A stretch of 10,478 nucleotides of DNA from assembly GCA_036375275.1 (NCBI GenBank), contig DASUSF010000178.1, positions 1 through 10,478 of the forward strand, in the 5' to 3' direction. Positions 1-6,820 of this stretch are shown piece by piece (positions within the stretch are counted from its first letter, which is position 1; every line of letters starts with the position of its first letter). Origin of the DNA: DASUSF01 sp036375275 (GTDB lineage Bacteria; Pseudomonadota; Alphaproteobacteria; Geminicoccales; Geminicoccaceae). The notes beneath the pieces were generated by a model. The model was not told the DNA's origin. It ran no database searches and saw nothing but the letters and a program-made list of their open reading frames with translations. The position numbers were made by a program, and so were the translations under genes.

Positions 1-84
1 CTGCCGCCTTAACCACTTCTTCAACACGGCTGCCTAGTTTCCGGCTCGAGCTATGGGTCATACCGGCCAGACAGTCGAGCCGGT

Positions 85-1696
85 ATGGAGCACGCCACCG
101 AGCCGGTTCCGGCGCCGAACGCTGCCGCGACCCTGTCGCCGTCGTCGCATGCCATGGCTGCGGCGGCACTGGCGCTCGTCCGCCAGCTGGGAGCGGGGGC
201 GTCTGGCCGTGCTCGGCGCCCTCGGCCTGTTCGCCTATCTGCTGATCCGCGTCGCCGAGCCCGGCTACGCGCTGCTCTGCGCCGGGCTGGAGCTTGAGGA
301 CGGCGCCGAGATCGTCCGCCGCCTCGAGGCTCAGAACATCCCCTATCGCCTCAGGGACAACGGCGCCACCATCCTCGTGCCGGCGGACAGCGCGCTCCGC
401 ATGCGGATGAGCCTCGCCGAGGAGGGACTGCCGCGCGGCGGCAGCGTCGGCTACCAGATCTTCGACGAGCTGAGCGCGTTCGGCACCACCAACTTCCTTG
501 CCGACGTCAACCTCAAGCGCGCCCTCGAGGGCGAACTCGCCCGCACCATCGGCTCGATGGCCGACGTCGGCGCGGCGCGGGTCCATCTGGTCATGCCAAT
601 GCGCGAGCTATAGGCGCGAGGGGGTCGAGCCGAGCGCCTCGGTCACCCTGCGGATGCCGAGCGGCCGGCTGCTCTCCCGGCGTCAGGTGCTGGCGATCCG
701 GCATCTCGTGGCGGCAGCGGTGCCGGGACTCGACACCGACCGGATCACGCTGGTCGACGATCGCGGCAACCTGCGTGCGCGGCGGCGCGGTCGACGAGGG
801 GAGCCTCGTCGCGAGCGAGAGCGAGGAGTTCCGCCTGGCCTACGAGGCCGGCCTCAAGCGCACCATCGAGGAACTGCTGGCGCGCTCGCTCGGGCTCGAC
901 CGGGTGCGCGCCCAGGTTCACGCCGAGCTCGATTTCGACCGGGTCACGACGACCGAGGAGAGCTTCGATCCCGACGGCCGGGTCGTGCGCAGCACGCAGA
1001 CCGTGGAGGAGGATCACGGGCGGCCGAGCGCGACCGGGACCAGAACGTCACCGTCGGCAACAACCTGCCGAACACGGCTGCTGCCGACGACGCCGGGCGG
1101 ATCACGACCGAGAACACGATCCGCAGCGAGGAGGCGGTCAACTACGAGATCTCGCGCGTCGTGCGCAACCACACCCAGGTCGGCGGCCGGGTGCGGCGCC
1201 TCTCGGTCGCGGTGCTGATGGACGGGCGCATGGTGCCTGATGCCGCGGGCGAGCTGGTCTATGCCGAGCTTCAGCCGGCCGAGCTCGAGCAGATCGAGAC
1301 CCTGGTCCGTTCCGCCGTCGGCTACGACGAGGCGCCGGGTGATGTGGTCGACGTCATCAACATGCCTTTCAACCTGCCGCCGCCCGTGGCGCTCGAGGAG
1401 CCGTGGCTCGACATCGACAAGCACGACGTCCTCCGCCTGATCGAGCTCCTCGTACTGGCCGCCTCGTCGGGCAGCCCGCCGCGGCCGTTACCATCGAGCA
1501 GAGGGGTGCGGCGCAAGGGCAGGCGCAGCCGGCGCTGCCCGCGCCCGACCACCTGGGCTCGCTCGGGGACCAGCGGATCGACCTCGACCGGGTCGACGGC
1601 AGCATTTCCTCGGATCTCGTCCGCCGCGCGCTGCAGGCGATAGACCAGTCTCCGGACGAGGTGGTGGGCATCCTGCGCACCTGGCTGCGCGAGTAG
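85..1696 (+). pseudogene. fliF: FliF flagellar MS-ring protein, multiply frameshifted pseudogene
   Basis: FliF builds the membrane MS ring of the flagellar basal body. The family order can be read almost end to end, but only by changing frame about five times. The first membrane segment (AVLGALGLFAYLLIRV) and ring-building part (RMSLAEEGLPRGGSVGYQIF) lie in frame 2 up to a TAG at 611. EPSASVTLRMPSGRLLSRRQ lies in frame 3, SLVASESEEFRLAYEAGL in frame 1 from about 775, and VTVGNNLPN in frame 3 from about 1020. The C-terminal FliG-binding tail (SPDEVVGILRTWLRE) is in frame 2 and ends at 1696. Shifts map near 195-199 (a run of five G), 608-611, 772-776, 1015-1022 and 1440-1480. At the last one part of the second membrane helix also seems lost. 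The start is uncertain: ATG 85 or ATG 154 in frame 1, where LALVRQLG matches the usual N-terminus. No intact product is possible. Confidence 0.93.
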
Positions 1697-1707
1697 CTGC
1701 AACCCGC

Positions 1708-2146
1708 ATGGCCGAGGATCGGATGGTTCAAAAGGATGACCGGAGCGGAGAAGGCGGCCGTCGTCCTCCTGGCGAGCGGGCCGGAGCAGGCGAGCAGGCT
1801 GTTCACCCGGCTCGATCTGGACGAGGTCAAGGAGATCGGGCAGGCGATGGCCTCGCTCGGCGTGGTGCCGGGCGAGAAGGTCGAGGCGACACTCAACGAG
1901 TTCGTCGAGTGGGTCGGCAGGAGCGGCGCCCTGATCGGCGGGTTCGAGAGCGTCGAGCGGCTGCTCGGCTCGTTCCTCGACACCACCAAGGGGATGTCGA
2001 TCATGGACGAGATCCGCGGGCCGGCGGGGCGCACGGTCTGGGACAAGCTCGGCAACGTCAACGAGACCGTCCTCGCCTCCTACCTGAAGAACGAGTACCC
2101 GCAGACCATCGCCGTCATCAGGTCGAAGATCAAGCCGGAGACACCG
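1708..2146 (+). pseudogene. fliG: FliG flagellar motor switch protein, N-terminal remnant
   Basis: FliG is the rotor protein that binds FliF, FliM and the stator. Only the N-terminal domain is left: MTGAEKAAVVLLASGPEQAS opens at 1736, and GPAGRTVWDKLGNVNETVL and the EHPQ-type motif (NEYPQTIAVI) follow, ending near KIKPE at about 2140. The family is about 330-350 residues; about 135 remain, and the middle and C-terminal torque-generating domains are absent. A likely original start is ATG 1708 in frame 1 (MAEDRMVQKDDRS), which would need a further frameshift around 1735-1740 to join the frame-2 body. ATG 1736 is in frame but has no well-spaced ribosome binding site. It follows fliF by 11 bases and runs without a stop into fliN. 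The join implies a deletion that removed the rest of fliG and all of fliH, which normally sits between fliG and fliN in alphaproteobacteria. Confidence 0.93.
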
Positions 2147-2502
2147 ATGAGCGGCGAGACGACGCGCATGGATCTGGACCCTCTCGAGGATCGTGGCGCC
2201 GGGGGCAACGACATCGTGCCCGGCGGCCATGGTGGACCGGCCGACGAGCCGGTGCTCGGCCGGGACGGGAGGGCCGGCAGCCTGGGCGCGATCTCGGAGA
2301 TCCCGGTTCAGCTCTCGGCGGTGCTCGGCAAGGCGACGATGCCGGTCAGCCAGCTCCTGCGCCTCGGCCGCGGCGCCGTGGTCGAGCTCGACCGGCGTGT
2401 GGGCGAACCCATCGACATCCTGGTCAACAACCGGCTGGTCGCGCGTGGCGAGGTGGTCGTCGTGGACGACCGGCTCGGCGTGACGATGACCGAGATCATC
2501 CC
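2147..2502 (+). pseudogene. fliN: FliN flagellar switch protein, fused in frame behind truncated FliG
   Basis: FliN forms the lower C-ring of the flagellar switch. The SpoA-type domain is complete in one frame: EIPVQLSAVLGKATMPVSQL, then LRLGRGAVVELDRRVGEPI, then NNRLVARGEVVVVDDRLGV, ending at MTEII near 2502. ATG 2147 (MSGETTRMDLDPLE) fits an alphaproteobacterial FliN start with its acidic, low-complexity leader. It is the best preserved flagellar gene here, but its frame is open back to 1736 (FliG N-domain) and forward to a stop at 2870-2872, so the stop has been lost to a deletion into flbD. The whole reading frame would make a 378-residue FliG-N/FliN chimera with about 120 nonsense residues. 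Whether any of it is made is unknown. Given the neighbours I call it a pseudogene, although the FliN module itself shows no visible damage. Confidence 0.85.
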
Positions 2503-2519
2503 TGAAATCGACCTTCACC

Positions 2520-3036
2520 GGCCGGCGGCGCCTGCAGGCGGAGCGGATCTTCATCCCGGTCGTGGCGGGCGCGGCCCGGCGACATCCCGCCGCTCGCCCG
2601 CCATTTCGCCGAGCGCTACGCCCGGCTCAACGGGATCCCGAGGCGGGAACTCGGGGCGACGGCTCTGCGGAAGCTCGTGGGGCATGGCTGGAAGGGCAAC
2701 GTCCGCGAGCTCGAGAACTTCCTGCACCGGGCCGTGCTTCCGGCACAGGGCGACGAGATCGGGACGCAGGCCATCGTCCTTCAGGGCGGCGGTCACGGTT
2801 CGGAACGCGGCTCCGAAGGCGCGCCGGGTCCCGCCATCGGCCGGACCGTGGCCGAGGTCCAGCGCGACCTGATCCTCGACACGCTCCGGCACACCCTGGG
2901 CAACCGGACCCACGCCGCCACCATCCTCGGCATCTCGATCCGGACCCTCAGGAACAAGCTCCGGCAGTACGGCGAGGGCGGGGTGCGCATCCCGCCGCCG
3001 CCCGGATTCGCCGGCTACGCCGGATCGGCACGCTGA
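2520..3036 (+). pseudogene. flbD: FlbD-type sigma-54-dependent flagellar regulator, remnant
   Basis: FlbD is the alphaproteobacterial sigma-54 activator of middle and late flagellar genes, usually about 450-480 residues. Two pieces survive. A scrap in frame 3 near 2528-2568 (LQAERIFIPVVAGA) resembles the end of the receiver-like N-domain of FlbD. From about 2572, frame 1 carries the end of the AAA+ domain (RPGDIPPLARHF, then GWKGNVRELENFLHRAV). It continues to a Fis-type DNA-binding helix-turn-helix (ATILGISIRTLRNKLRQY) and stops at 3034-3036. The start, most of the receiver and the ATPase core (Walker A, GAFTGA loop, Walker B) are missing, so it cannot activate transcription. The DNA-binding end is open from ATG 2677 for 119 codons; I see no support for independent expression. 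Confidence 0.9.
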
Positions 3037-3049
3037 CCCGGTGCATCGG

Positions 3050-4009
3050 ATGATCGGCTCGCTCGACTTCGGCCCGTCGACTTGGCTCGGCCGCCTCGCG
3101 GTCACGCTACGTCAGGGCGACCTCGCGCTCGCTCTCGGCGTCATCGGATCCTGGTGGTCCTGATCCTGCCGACGGCGCGGCCAAGTTCGTGCGGGGCGAC
3201 GCCATCGGGGTCTGATGATCACCTGCATCAACCTGATCGGCGGTCTGATCATCGGCGTCGGTCAGATGGTCGTCACCTTCGGCGACGCCGCCCGCAGCTA
3301 CACGCTGCTCACGGTCCAGGACAACATTCAGCGTCCGGCCAACGTCTACGCGATCAGGCTCAAGGAGATCGAGGCCGGCCGCGGCGACCTCCGACCAGGC
3401 ATGCTCCTGGTCATGGACCCGAAGGGCGAGCCGATCAGCCCGCCGGGCGAGGACACGAACGAGCCGACCTTCGGCCTGCCGGCCCGCTGGATCAACGAGA
3501 ACCTGCGTGAGGAGGCGAGCTTCCGCGGCCTGACGGTGGTCGATCCGGCGACCGTCCTCGCCACCCCTCTGACCGAAATCATCAAGGACAACCTGGCCGA
3601 GCTCCTGAGCTACACCGAGACCCAGAAGCTGCTCGACGAGATCGCCGGCGACTATCAGAAGCTCCTCGACGATCTGGTGCCGAACCGGATCACGGTCGGC
3701 GGGATCCAGCGGGTGCTCCAGGCCCTGCCCGCTGAGCGCATCTCGCTCCGCGACCTTGCGCAGATCATGGAGGCGGTGAGCGAGGCGGTCGGCTGGACAC
3801 AGAACCCGGTCGTGATCACCGAGCACGCCCGCTCGCGCCTCGCGCGCCAGATCAGCAACGCCCACACCTCCGAGGCGGGCTTCATCCCGATCGTGACCCT
3901 TTCGGCGGACTGGGAGCAGGCGTTCGGTGACGCCCTCGTCGGGCAGGGCGAGCAGCGCCAGCTGGCGATGGCCCCGTCCGAGCTGCAGCAGTTCATCGGT
4001 CGGCTGCGC
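3050..4009 (+). pseudogene. flhA: FlhA flagellar export gate protein, deleted and frameshifted (N-terminal part and most of C-domain)
   Basis: FlhA is the membrane export gate of the flagellar type III secretion system, about 700 residues with eight membrane helices and a large cytoplasmic C-domain. ATG 3050 opens in frame 2 (LAVTLRQGDLALALGVIG). The rest of the first helix (ILVVLILP) is in frame 1. A large deletion then removes helices and the conserved RLGLNVASTR region. DGAAKFVRGDAIG follows in frame 3 (3171-3209), and after another shift LIGGLIIGVGQMVVTFGDAA resumes in frame 2 from 3215. A second deletion near 3322 joins LLTVQD directly to the C-domain (EIEAGRGDLRPGMLLVMDP, then TEIIKDNLAELLSYTETQKL and ITEHARSRLARQISNAHT). 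The C-domain is clean until FIGRLR at 4009, where an inversion cuts it. It starts 13 bases after the flbD stop. Confidence 0.93.
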
Positions 4010-4575
4010 GGAGCTGGTCGAGATCGCCCGCCGGCCGCGCCCGGAGCCCGAGCGGGCGGAGCAGCGTTTCGAGCTGCTCCTGACCGCCCGCGCGCGCGAC
4101 GTCGGCCGTGATCACCTCGACCCGGCCCTTGCCGAGGACCCCGCGCGCGGCGATCTTGGCGATCGACACGGTCTTGCCGCCGCCAGGCGGACCGAGAAGG
4201 AGCAGGGGGGTCGGGCTCGCCGGCGGCAGGGGCGCGAACCGGAACATCTGCTGCAGCGCGCGGTCGAGGGCCACGGCGGGATCAACGTCGATGGCACCGG
4301 CCAGCGCCTGCTCGAGCCCGGTGACAAGCGCTGGCGCCAGGTCGTGATGTTCGGCGAGATCGATCAGCCAGGGCGGCGCGCCGGCCCTCTCCACCGGCGC
4401 CAACAGGTCGGCCAGATCGAGGTCGTCCTCGTCCATCGCCGCAGTGACCCGGACGCCGCCCTGCTTCAGATCCTGGGTCGTGACGATGATCGCGTCCTGG
4501 CCGAGCAGATCGCGGACCCTGGCCAGCGCCCAGCGCCCGGGCCGCATCCGGGGCGACGATCGTCTTGAGACGCAC
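4010..4575 (-). pseudogene. flhF: FlhF flagellar SRP-type GTPase, N-terminal half, inverted and frameshifted
   Basis: FlhF is an SRP-family GTPase that helps place polar flagella. GTG 4575 starts RLKTIVAPDAARAL, the usual FlhF opening, behind a purine-rich GAGGGG at about 4582-4587. A frameshift follows at a 7-base tandem duplication (4523-4536). The second frame continues VRDLLGQDAIIVTTQDLKQG, then the P-loop (LLLLGPPGGGKTVSIAKIAA) and VEVITADVARAGGQEQL, and breaks off at AGDLDQL near 4011. The rest of the GTPase domain (G3 to G5) is missing. In healthy alphaproteobacterial clusters flhF follows flhA on the same strand. Here that order is kept within the inverted block, so the block moved as one piece. 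Confidence 0.92.
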
Positions 4576-4582
4576 GCGCCTA

Positions 4583-4757
4583 CCCCTCACCTGGCCGAGA
4601 GTCCGGATCCGCGCCTTCGCGTGGATCTCGTTCTGCGACAGGACGACGGTCGACGGCCGGAAGCGCTCGACGATCGAGCGCACGTAGGGCCGGATCGACG
4701 GCGTTGTCACGAGGACCGGCAGCTGACCGCGCATCGCGTGGTGCTCGAACACCTCCC
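4583..4757 (-). pseudogene. flhA: FlhA C-terminal fragment, inverted relative to the rest of flhA
   Basis: The minus strand reads EVFEHHAMRGQLPVL, TTPSIRPYVRSIVERF and then LSQNEIHAKARIRTLGQV. This is the conserved last ~55 residues of FlhA and directly continues the plus-strand FlhA that breaks off after FIGRLR at 4009. It is therefore the missing end of the same gene, turned around by an inversion with ends near 4010 and 4757. At its own end the FlhA stop is lost: after GQV the frame reads on into FlhF, while a TGA sits one base out of frame at 4589-4587. A small indel in this codon would explain that. Confidence 0.9.
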
Positions 4758-5255
4758 GGGGCCGGGCTCGACCCGATCGTCCGTCTGGCCCTCGGTGCAG
4801 CAGACCGGCGGCTGGTCGTCGCGACCGACGAGCGGACCACGCTGACGGATGCCTACGCGCTGATCAAGGTCACTACCCGCGACTAGAGCCGTTTCCGATG
4901 AGATGGAACCACCTTCAAGTCGAGGCATACCCTTCGCTCATCGGAAGAAAGCTGCTCTATCTTAACGATGTAGAGCATCTTTATCCGCGTGGAACCGCTC
5001 AAGAAAGCGGTTCCACCTAAGCGGATGATGCTCTAGGCCAGGGGCCGGCTGATGATCGGCATCAATCTCGCCCGCGACCGGAGGGCGGGAGCGGACACCT
5101 GCAACGGCCTGTCGCAGGTCTGCGAACGGTTCCTCTACCTGCGCCCGGAGGCGCTGGGCGTCGTCCGTCGCGACCCTCGGGTGCCGGACGCGATCCGCCG
5201 CCAGACGCCGTTCCTGTCGCGCCATCCGGTCAGCCCTGCGGCCGAGGATGTCGAG
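4758..5255 (+). pseudogene. fleN: FleN/FlhG (MinD-like ATPase), C-terminal remnant split by an inserted element
   Basis: FleN/FlhG is the MinD/ParA-type ATPase that controls flagellar number with FlhF. The plus strand carries GAGLDPIVRLALGAADRRLV, then VATDERTTLTDAYALIKVTT up to 4883. After the inserted element it continues from about 5037 with RGRLMIGINLARDRRAGA, then CERFLYLRPEALGVVRRDPR and RRQTPFLSRHPVSPAAEDVE. Both pieces are in the same frame (frame 3), so the insert is a multiple of three, but its first codon is TAG (4884-4886). The N-terminal half with the deviant Walker A motif is missing, lost at the inversion or deletion junction near 4757. At 5251-5255 the gene abuts a transposase fragment that reads the other way. 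The usual length is about 260-290 residues; about 110 remain. Confidence 0.87.
4884..5035. repeat. Paired imperfect palindromes inserted in fleN (MITE-like element)
   Basis: This is a conspicuously AT-richer stretch in very GC-rich surroundings. It holds two adjacent imperfect palindromes. The first, about 4884-4959, pairs TAGAGC..TTCCGATGAG with CTCATCGGAA..GCTCTA. The second, 4971-5035, pairs TAGAGCATC, ATCCGC and GTGGAACCGCT with AGCGGTTCCAC, GCGGAT and GATGCTCTA around a 6-base loop (5000-5005). The outer ends read inward as GAGCCGTTTCCGATGAGATG and GAGCATCATCCGCTTAGGTG, both then GAACC, matching at about 18 of 25 positions. CTAG flanks both ends (4883-4886, 5033-5036). TA-flanked terminal inverted repeats are known for IS630/Tc1-type elements and their non-autonomous derivatives. 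I infer a small non-autonomous element or tandem pair; no coding capacity is seen. Confidence 0.75.
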
Positions 5256-5466
5256 TCACCCCGAAGCGCCGGGCCACGGCGCTGTTGGGAGCACCCTCGG
5301 CACAGGCCAGAACCAGGCTGGCGCGCTGGACCAGCCCGGCCGGCAGCGAGCGCGACCGGGCGAGCGATCGGAGCTGCGCCTACTCATCCCCGCTCAAGGC
5401 GAGCTCGGCCTTCGGACGACCCATCGCCATCGAGGTCTCCCACCGCCCAGGACCCCTCAGGCTCTA
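5251..5466 (-). pseudogene. IS630-family transposase, N-terminal remnant with in-frame stop
   Basis: Reading the minus strand from ATG 5430 gives MAMGRPKAELALSGDE, then a TAG stop (plus-strand 5380-5382), then AQLRSLARSRSLPAGLVQRA and LACAEGAPNSAVARRFGVTR. This is the N-terminal helix-turn-helix end of the common IS630-type transposase group (GRPKAEL.L..EERAQL..LARSR). The catalytic DDE part is absent: similarity ends at 5251-5255, where the sequence becomes fleN. The base sequence TCGAG is shared by both sides of that join. A possible outer end of the element is the TA plus GAGC at 5461-5466; this is weak. The fragment cannot encode an active transposase. It fills the space between fleN and the EAL-like gene, and the remaining 34 bases to 5500 hold nothing I recognise. 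Confidence 0.78.
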
Positions 5467-5500
5467 CCACATTTATGACTCTCATCAACGGGACGGAACA

Positions 5501-6745
5501 CTAGCCGGTCCGGCTGCGGAGCATCGCCCGAGCCGCGTTGACCGCTGGCGCGCGCTGCGCCCTGAGCCTGGAATCGAGATAGTGGCCCTGGAACAGCCGG
5601 ATGCCGAGCGACTGACCCCAGTCGACGGCGTCCCCGGAATCGCAGCGGCACAGGATCACCCGCTCGATGCCGTTGGCGGTGATCGCGGCCCTGAGCTCGT
5701 CCGTCCCCTCCCCATCGAGGAGGTCCGGGCTCCAGACCAGCTTCACCAGGTCGGCGCCGAGGCGCTTGCGGCTGATCAGCGGAAGATGCAGATGGTGCAG
5801 GCCGTCGATGCAGGTCCGGTAGCCGCGCTCGCGCAGGAAGTCGCGGATGAACATGAAGCCGCCGAGCTCGGCGAAGATGTCGATCAGCTGCAGCTCCACG
5901 ACCACCTCGCGATTGTTGTGCCGGCGGAACTCCCGGTCGAACTCCAGGAACGCGCTCGAGAGCAGGGTGGCGAGGCGCAGGTTGATGCTGACCGGCTCTT
6001 CGTCGCCGGCCCCGGCGAGCGCGCGCAGGAGCCGCCGGTCGAGGGTCTCGGCAAGCCGCTGGAACAGCCAGGGGTCGCTGGTCACGTCGGTGCCGGGAGA
6101 CAGGAGCTTGGCCATCTCGGCGATCGCGATGTGGACCTCGGAGAGCACGACCTGGGGCGGCCGCCCCGGGAGCATCGCGCAGATCGCCTGACGACGGATC
6201 AGCGGCGACACGTCGGTCGCCGCGAGAGCATGCTCGAGACGGGCGAGGGTCGCCGGATCGAGCGGCTTCCCCCGCCCCGGAGCGCCGGAGCGCTGCTGCT
6301 GCACGAGCCGCTCGACGACGCCGCGAAAGTCGGCGTAGTCGCGCTCGAGTTCGTACCAGCTGCAGAATCGAGGCGCGGCCGGATCATCTGCCGCCGGCTG
6401 ATCCACGCCTTCGGTCCAGGGCTCGGCGTCGCTCACCAGCGGGTCGTCGCTGAACAGGTAGCGGAGCCGGAGGATCACCTGATCGATGTAGCCGGCGTTG
6501 TCGTCGCTCCACAGGTAGATGATGTCGCCGCCGGCGAGCTGGAACAGCTCGCCCTTCCGCTGGTGCAGCAGGGGCTGGAACTCGCTCGCGGCGATCCGGA
6601 GCTGGAAGTCCCGGCGGTTCTGCGCCCTGAGCTTCGACAGATGGAGATGCGCCGCACGCCAGCCATAGCTGTTGCGCTCCAGCCGGTGCACGTGGTCGAG
6701 CAACTGCGCGAGGGCCACACTGCCGTCGAGGGTAGGGTCTGGCAC
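5501..6745 (-). CDS. Degenerate GGDEF/EAL-like protein (probable non-catalytic c-di-GMP-type sensor)
   Basis: This is an intact 414-residue frame starting at GTG 6745. The N-terminal part has a diguanylate-cyclase-like pattern in which GGDEF has become GGDII (residues 72-76). The C-terminal part (about 185-400) follows the EAL fold: EAL is EVH (203-205), the NLS strand is SINLR with N255, the next metal strand is VVVELQ (E284), and the DD pair is ID (313-314). K335 is in LVKLVW, the EGVE loop is RCDS (367-370), and the final QG is in GIRLFQGHYLD (Q386). Loss of one Asp of the DD pair and of the EGVE glutamate makes phosphodiesterase activity unlikely; ligand or protein binding is possible. 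No membrane segment is seen. The frame is open upstream without ATG, so the start is uncertain. It lies 75 bases downstream of the M23 gene on the same strand and may be co-transcribed with it. Confidence 0.8.
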   Translation of the reverse strand: MPDPTLDGSVALAQLLDHVHRLERNSYGWRAAHLHLSKLRAQNRRDFQLRIAASEFQPLLHQRKGELFQLAGGDIIYLWSDDNAGYIDQVILRLRYLFSDDPLVSDAEPWTEGVDQPAADDPAAPRFCSWYELERDYADFRGVVERLVQQQRSGAPGRGKPLDPATLARLEHALAATDVSPLIRRQAICAMLPGRPPQVVLSEVHIAIAEMAKLLSPGTDVTSDPWLFQRLAETLDRRLLRALAGAGDEEPVSINLRLATLLSSAFLEFDREFRRHNNREVVVELQLIDIFAELGGFMFIRDFLRERGYRTCIDGLHHLHLPLISRKRLGADLVKLVWSPDLLDGEGTDELRAAITANGIERVILCRCDSGDAVDWGQSLGIRLFQGHYLDSRLRAQRAPAVNAARAMLRSRTG

Positions 6746-6820
6746 CGGCTGATCGAACTCCGCATCCAGGCCCGCGCGGGGCCAGCCCGAGCAGGCTAGA
6801 GCGGATTGGTTAACGACGGC

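Noticed and set aside
1..84. Sigma-54 flagellar promoter before fliF
   Set aside because: I looked for TGGCAC-N5-TTGC spacing and found no acceptable match; the short leader shows nothing else I can support.
85..1696. Programmed frameshifting in fliF
   Set aside because: There are five shifts with no slippery-site or stimulator pattern, and neighbouring genes are deleted or inverted, so decay explains it better.
1322..2554. Long minus-strand open frame (about 410 codons) opposite fliF/fliG/fliN
   Set aside because: It is the complement of recognisable flagellar sequence and has a low-complexity, Arg/Asp/His-rich translation typical of an antisense frame in GC-rich DNA.
4971..5035. Rho-independent terminator at the second palindrome
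   Set aside because: The stem is good but no T run follows on either strand; together with the first palindrome it fits an inserted repeat better.
5285..6799. Plus-strand open frame of about 500 codons opposite the EAL-like gene
   Set aside because: Its translation is an antisense-type composition; the minus-strand frame shows the EAL-fold pattern.
6797..6815. Another copy of the TAGAGC element between the M23 and EAL-like genes
   Set aside because: Only the TAGAGCGGATT start is present, with no partner arm; a 6-base match is expected by chance a few times in this window.
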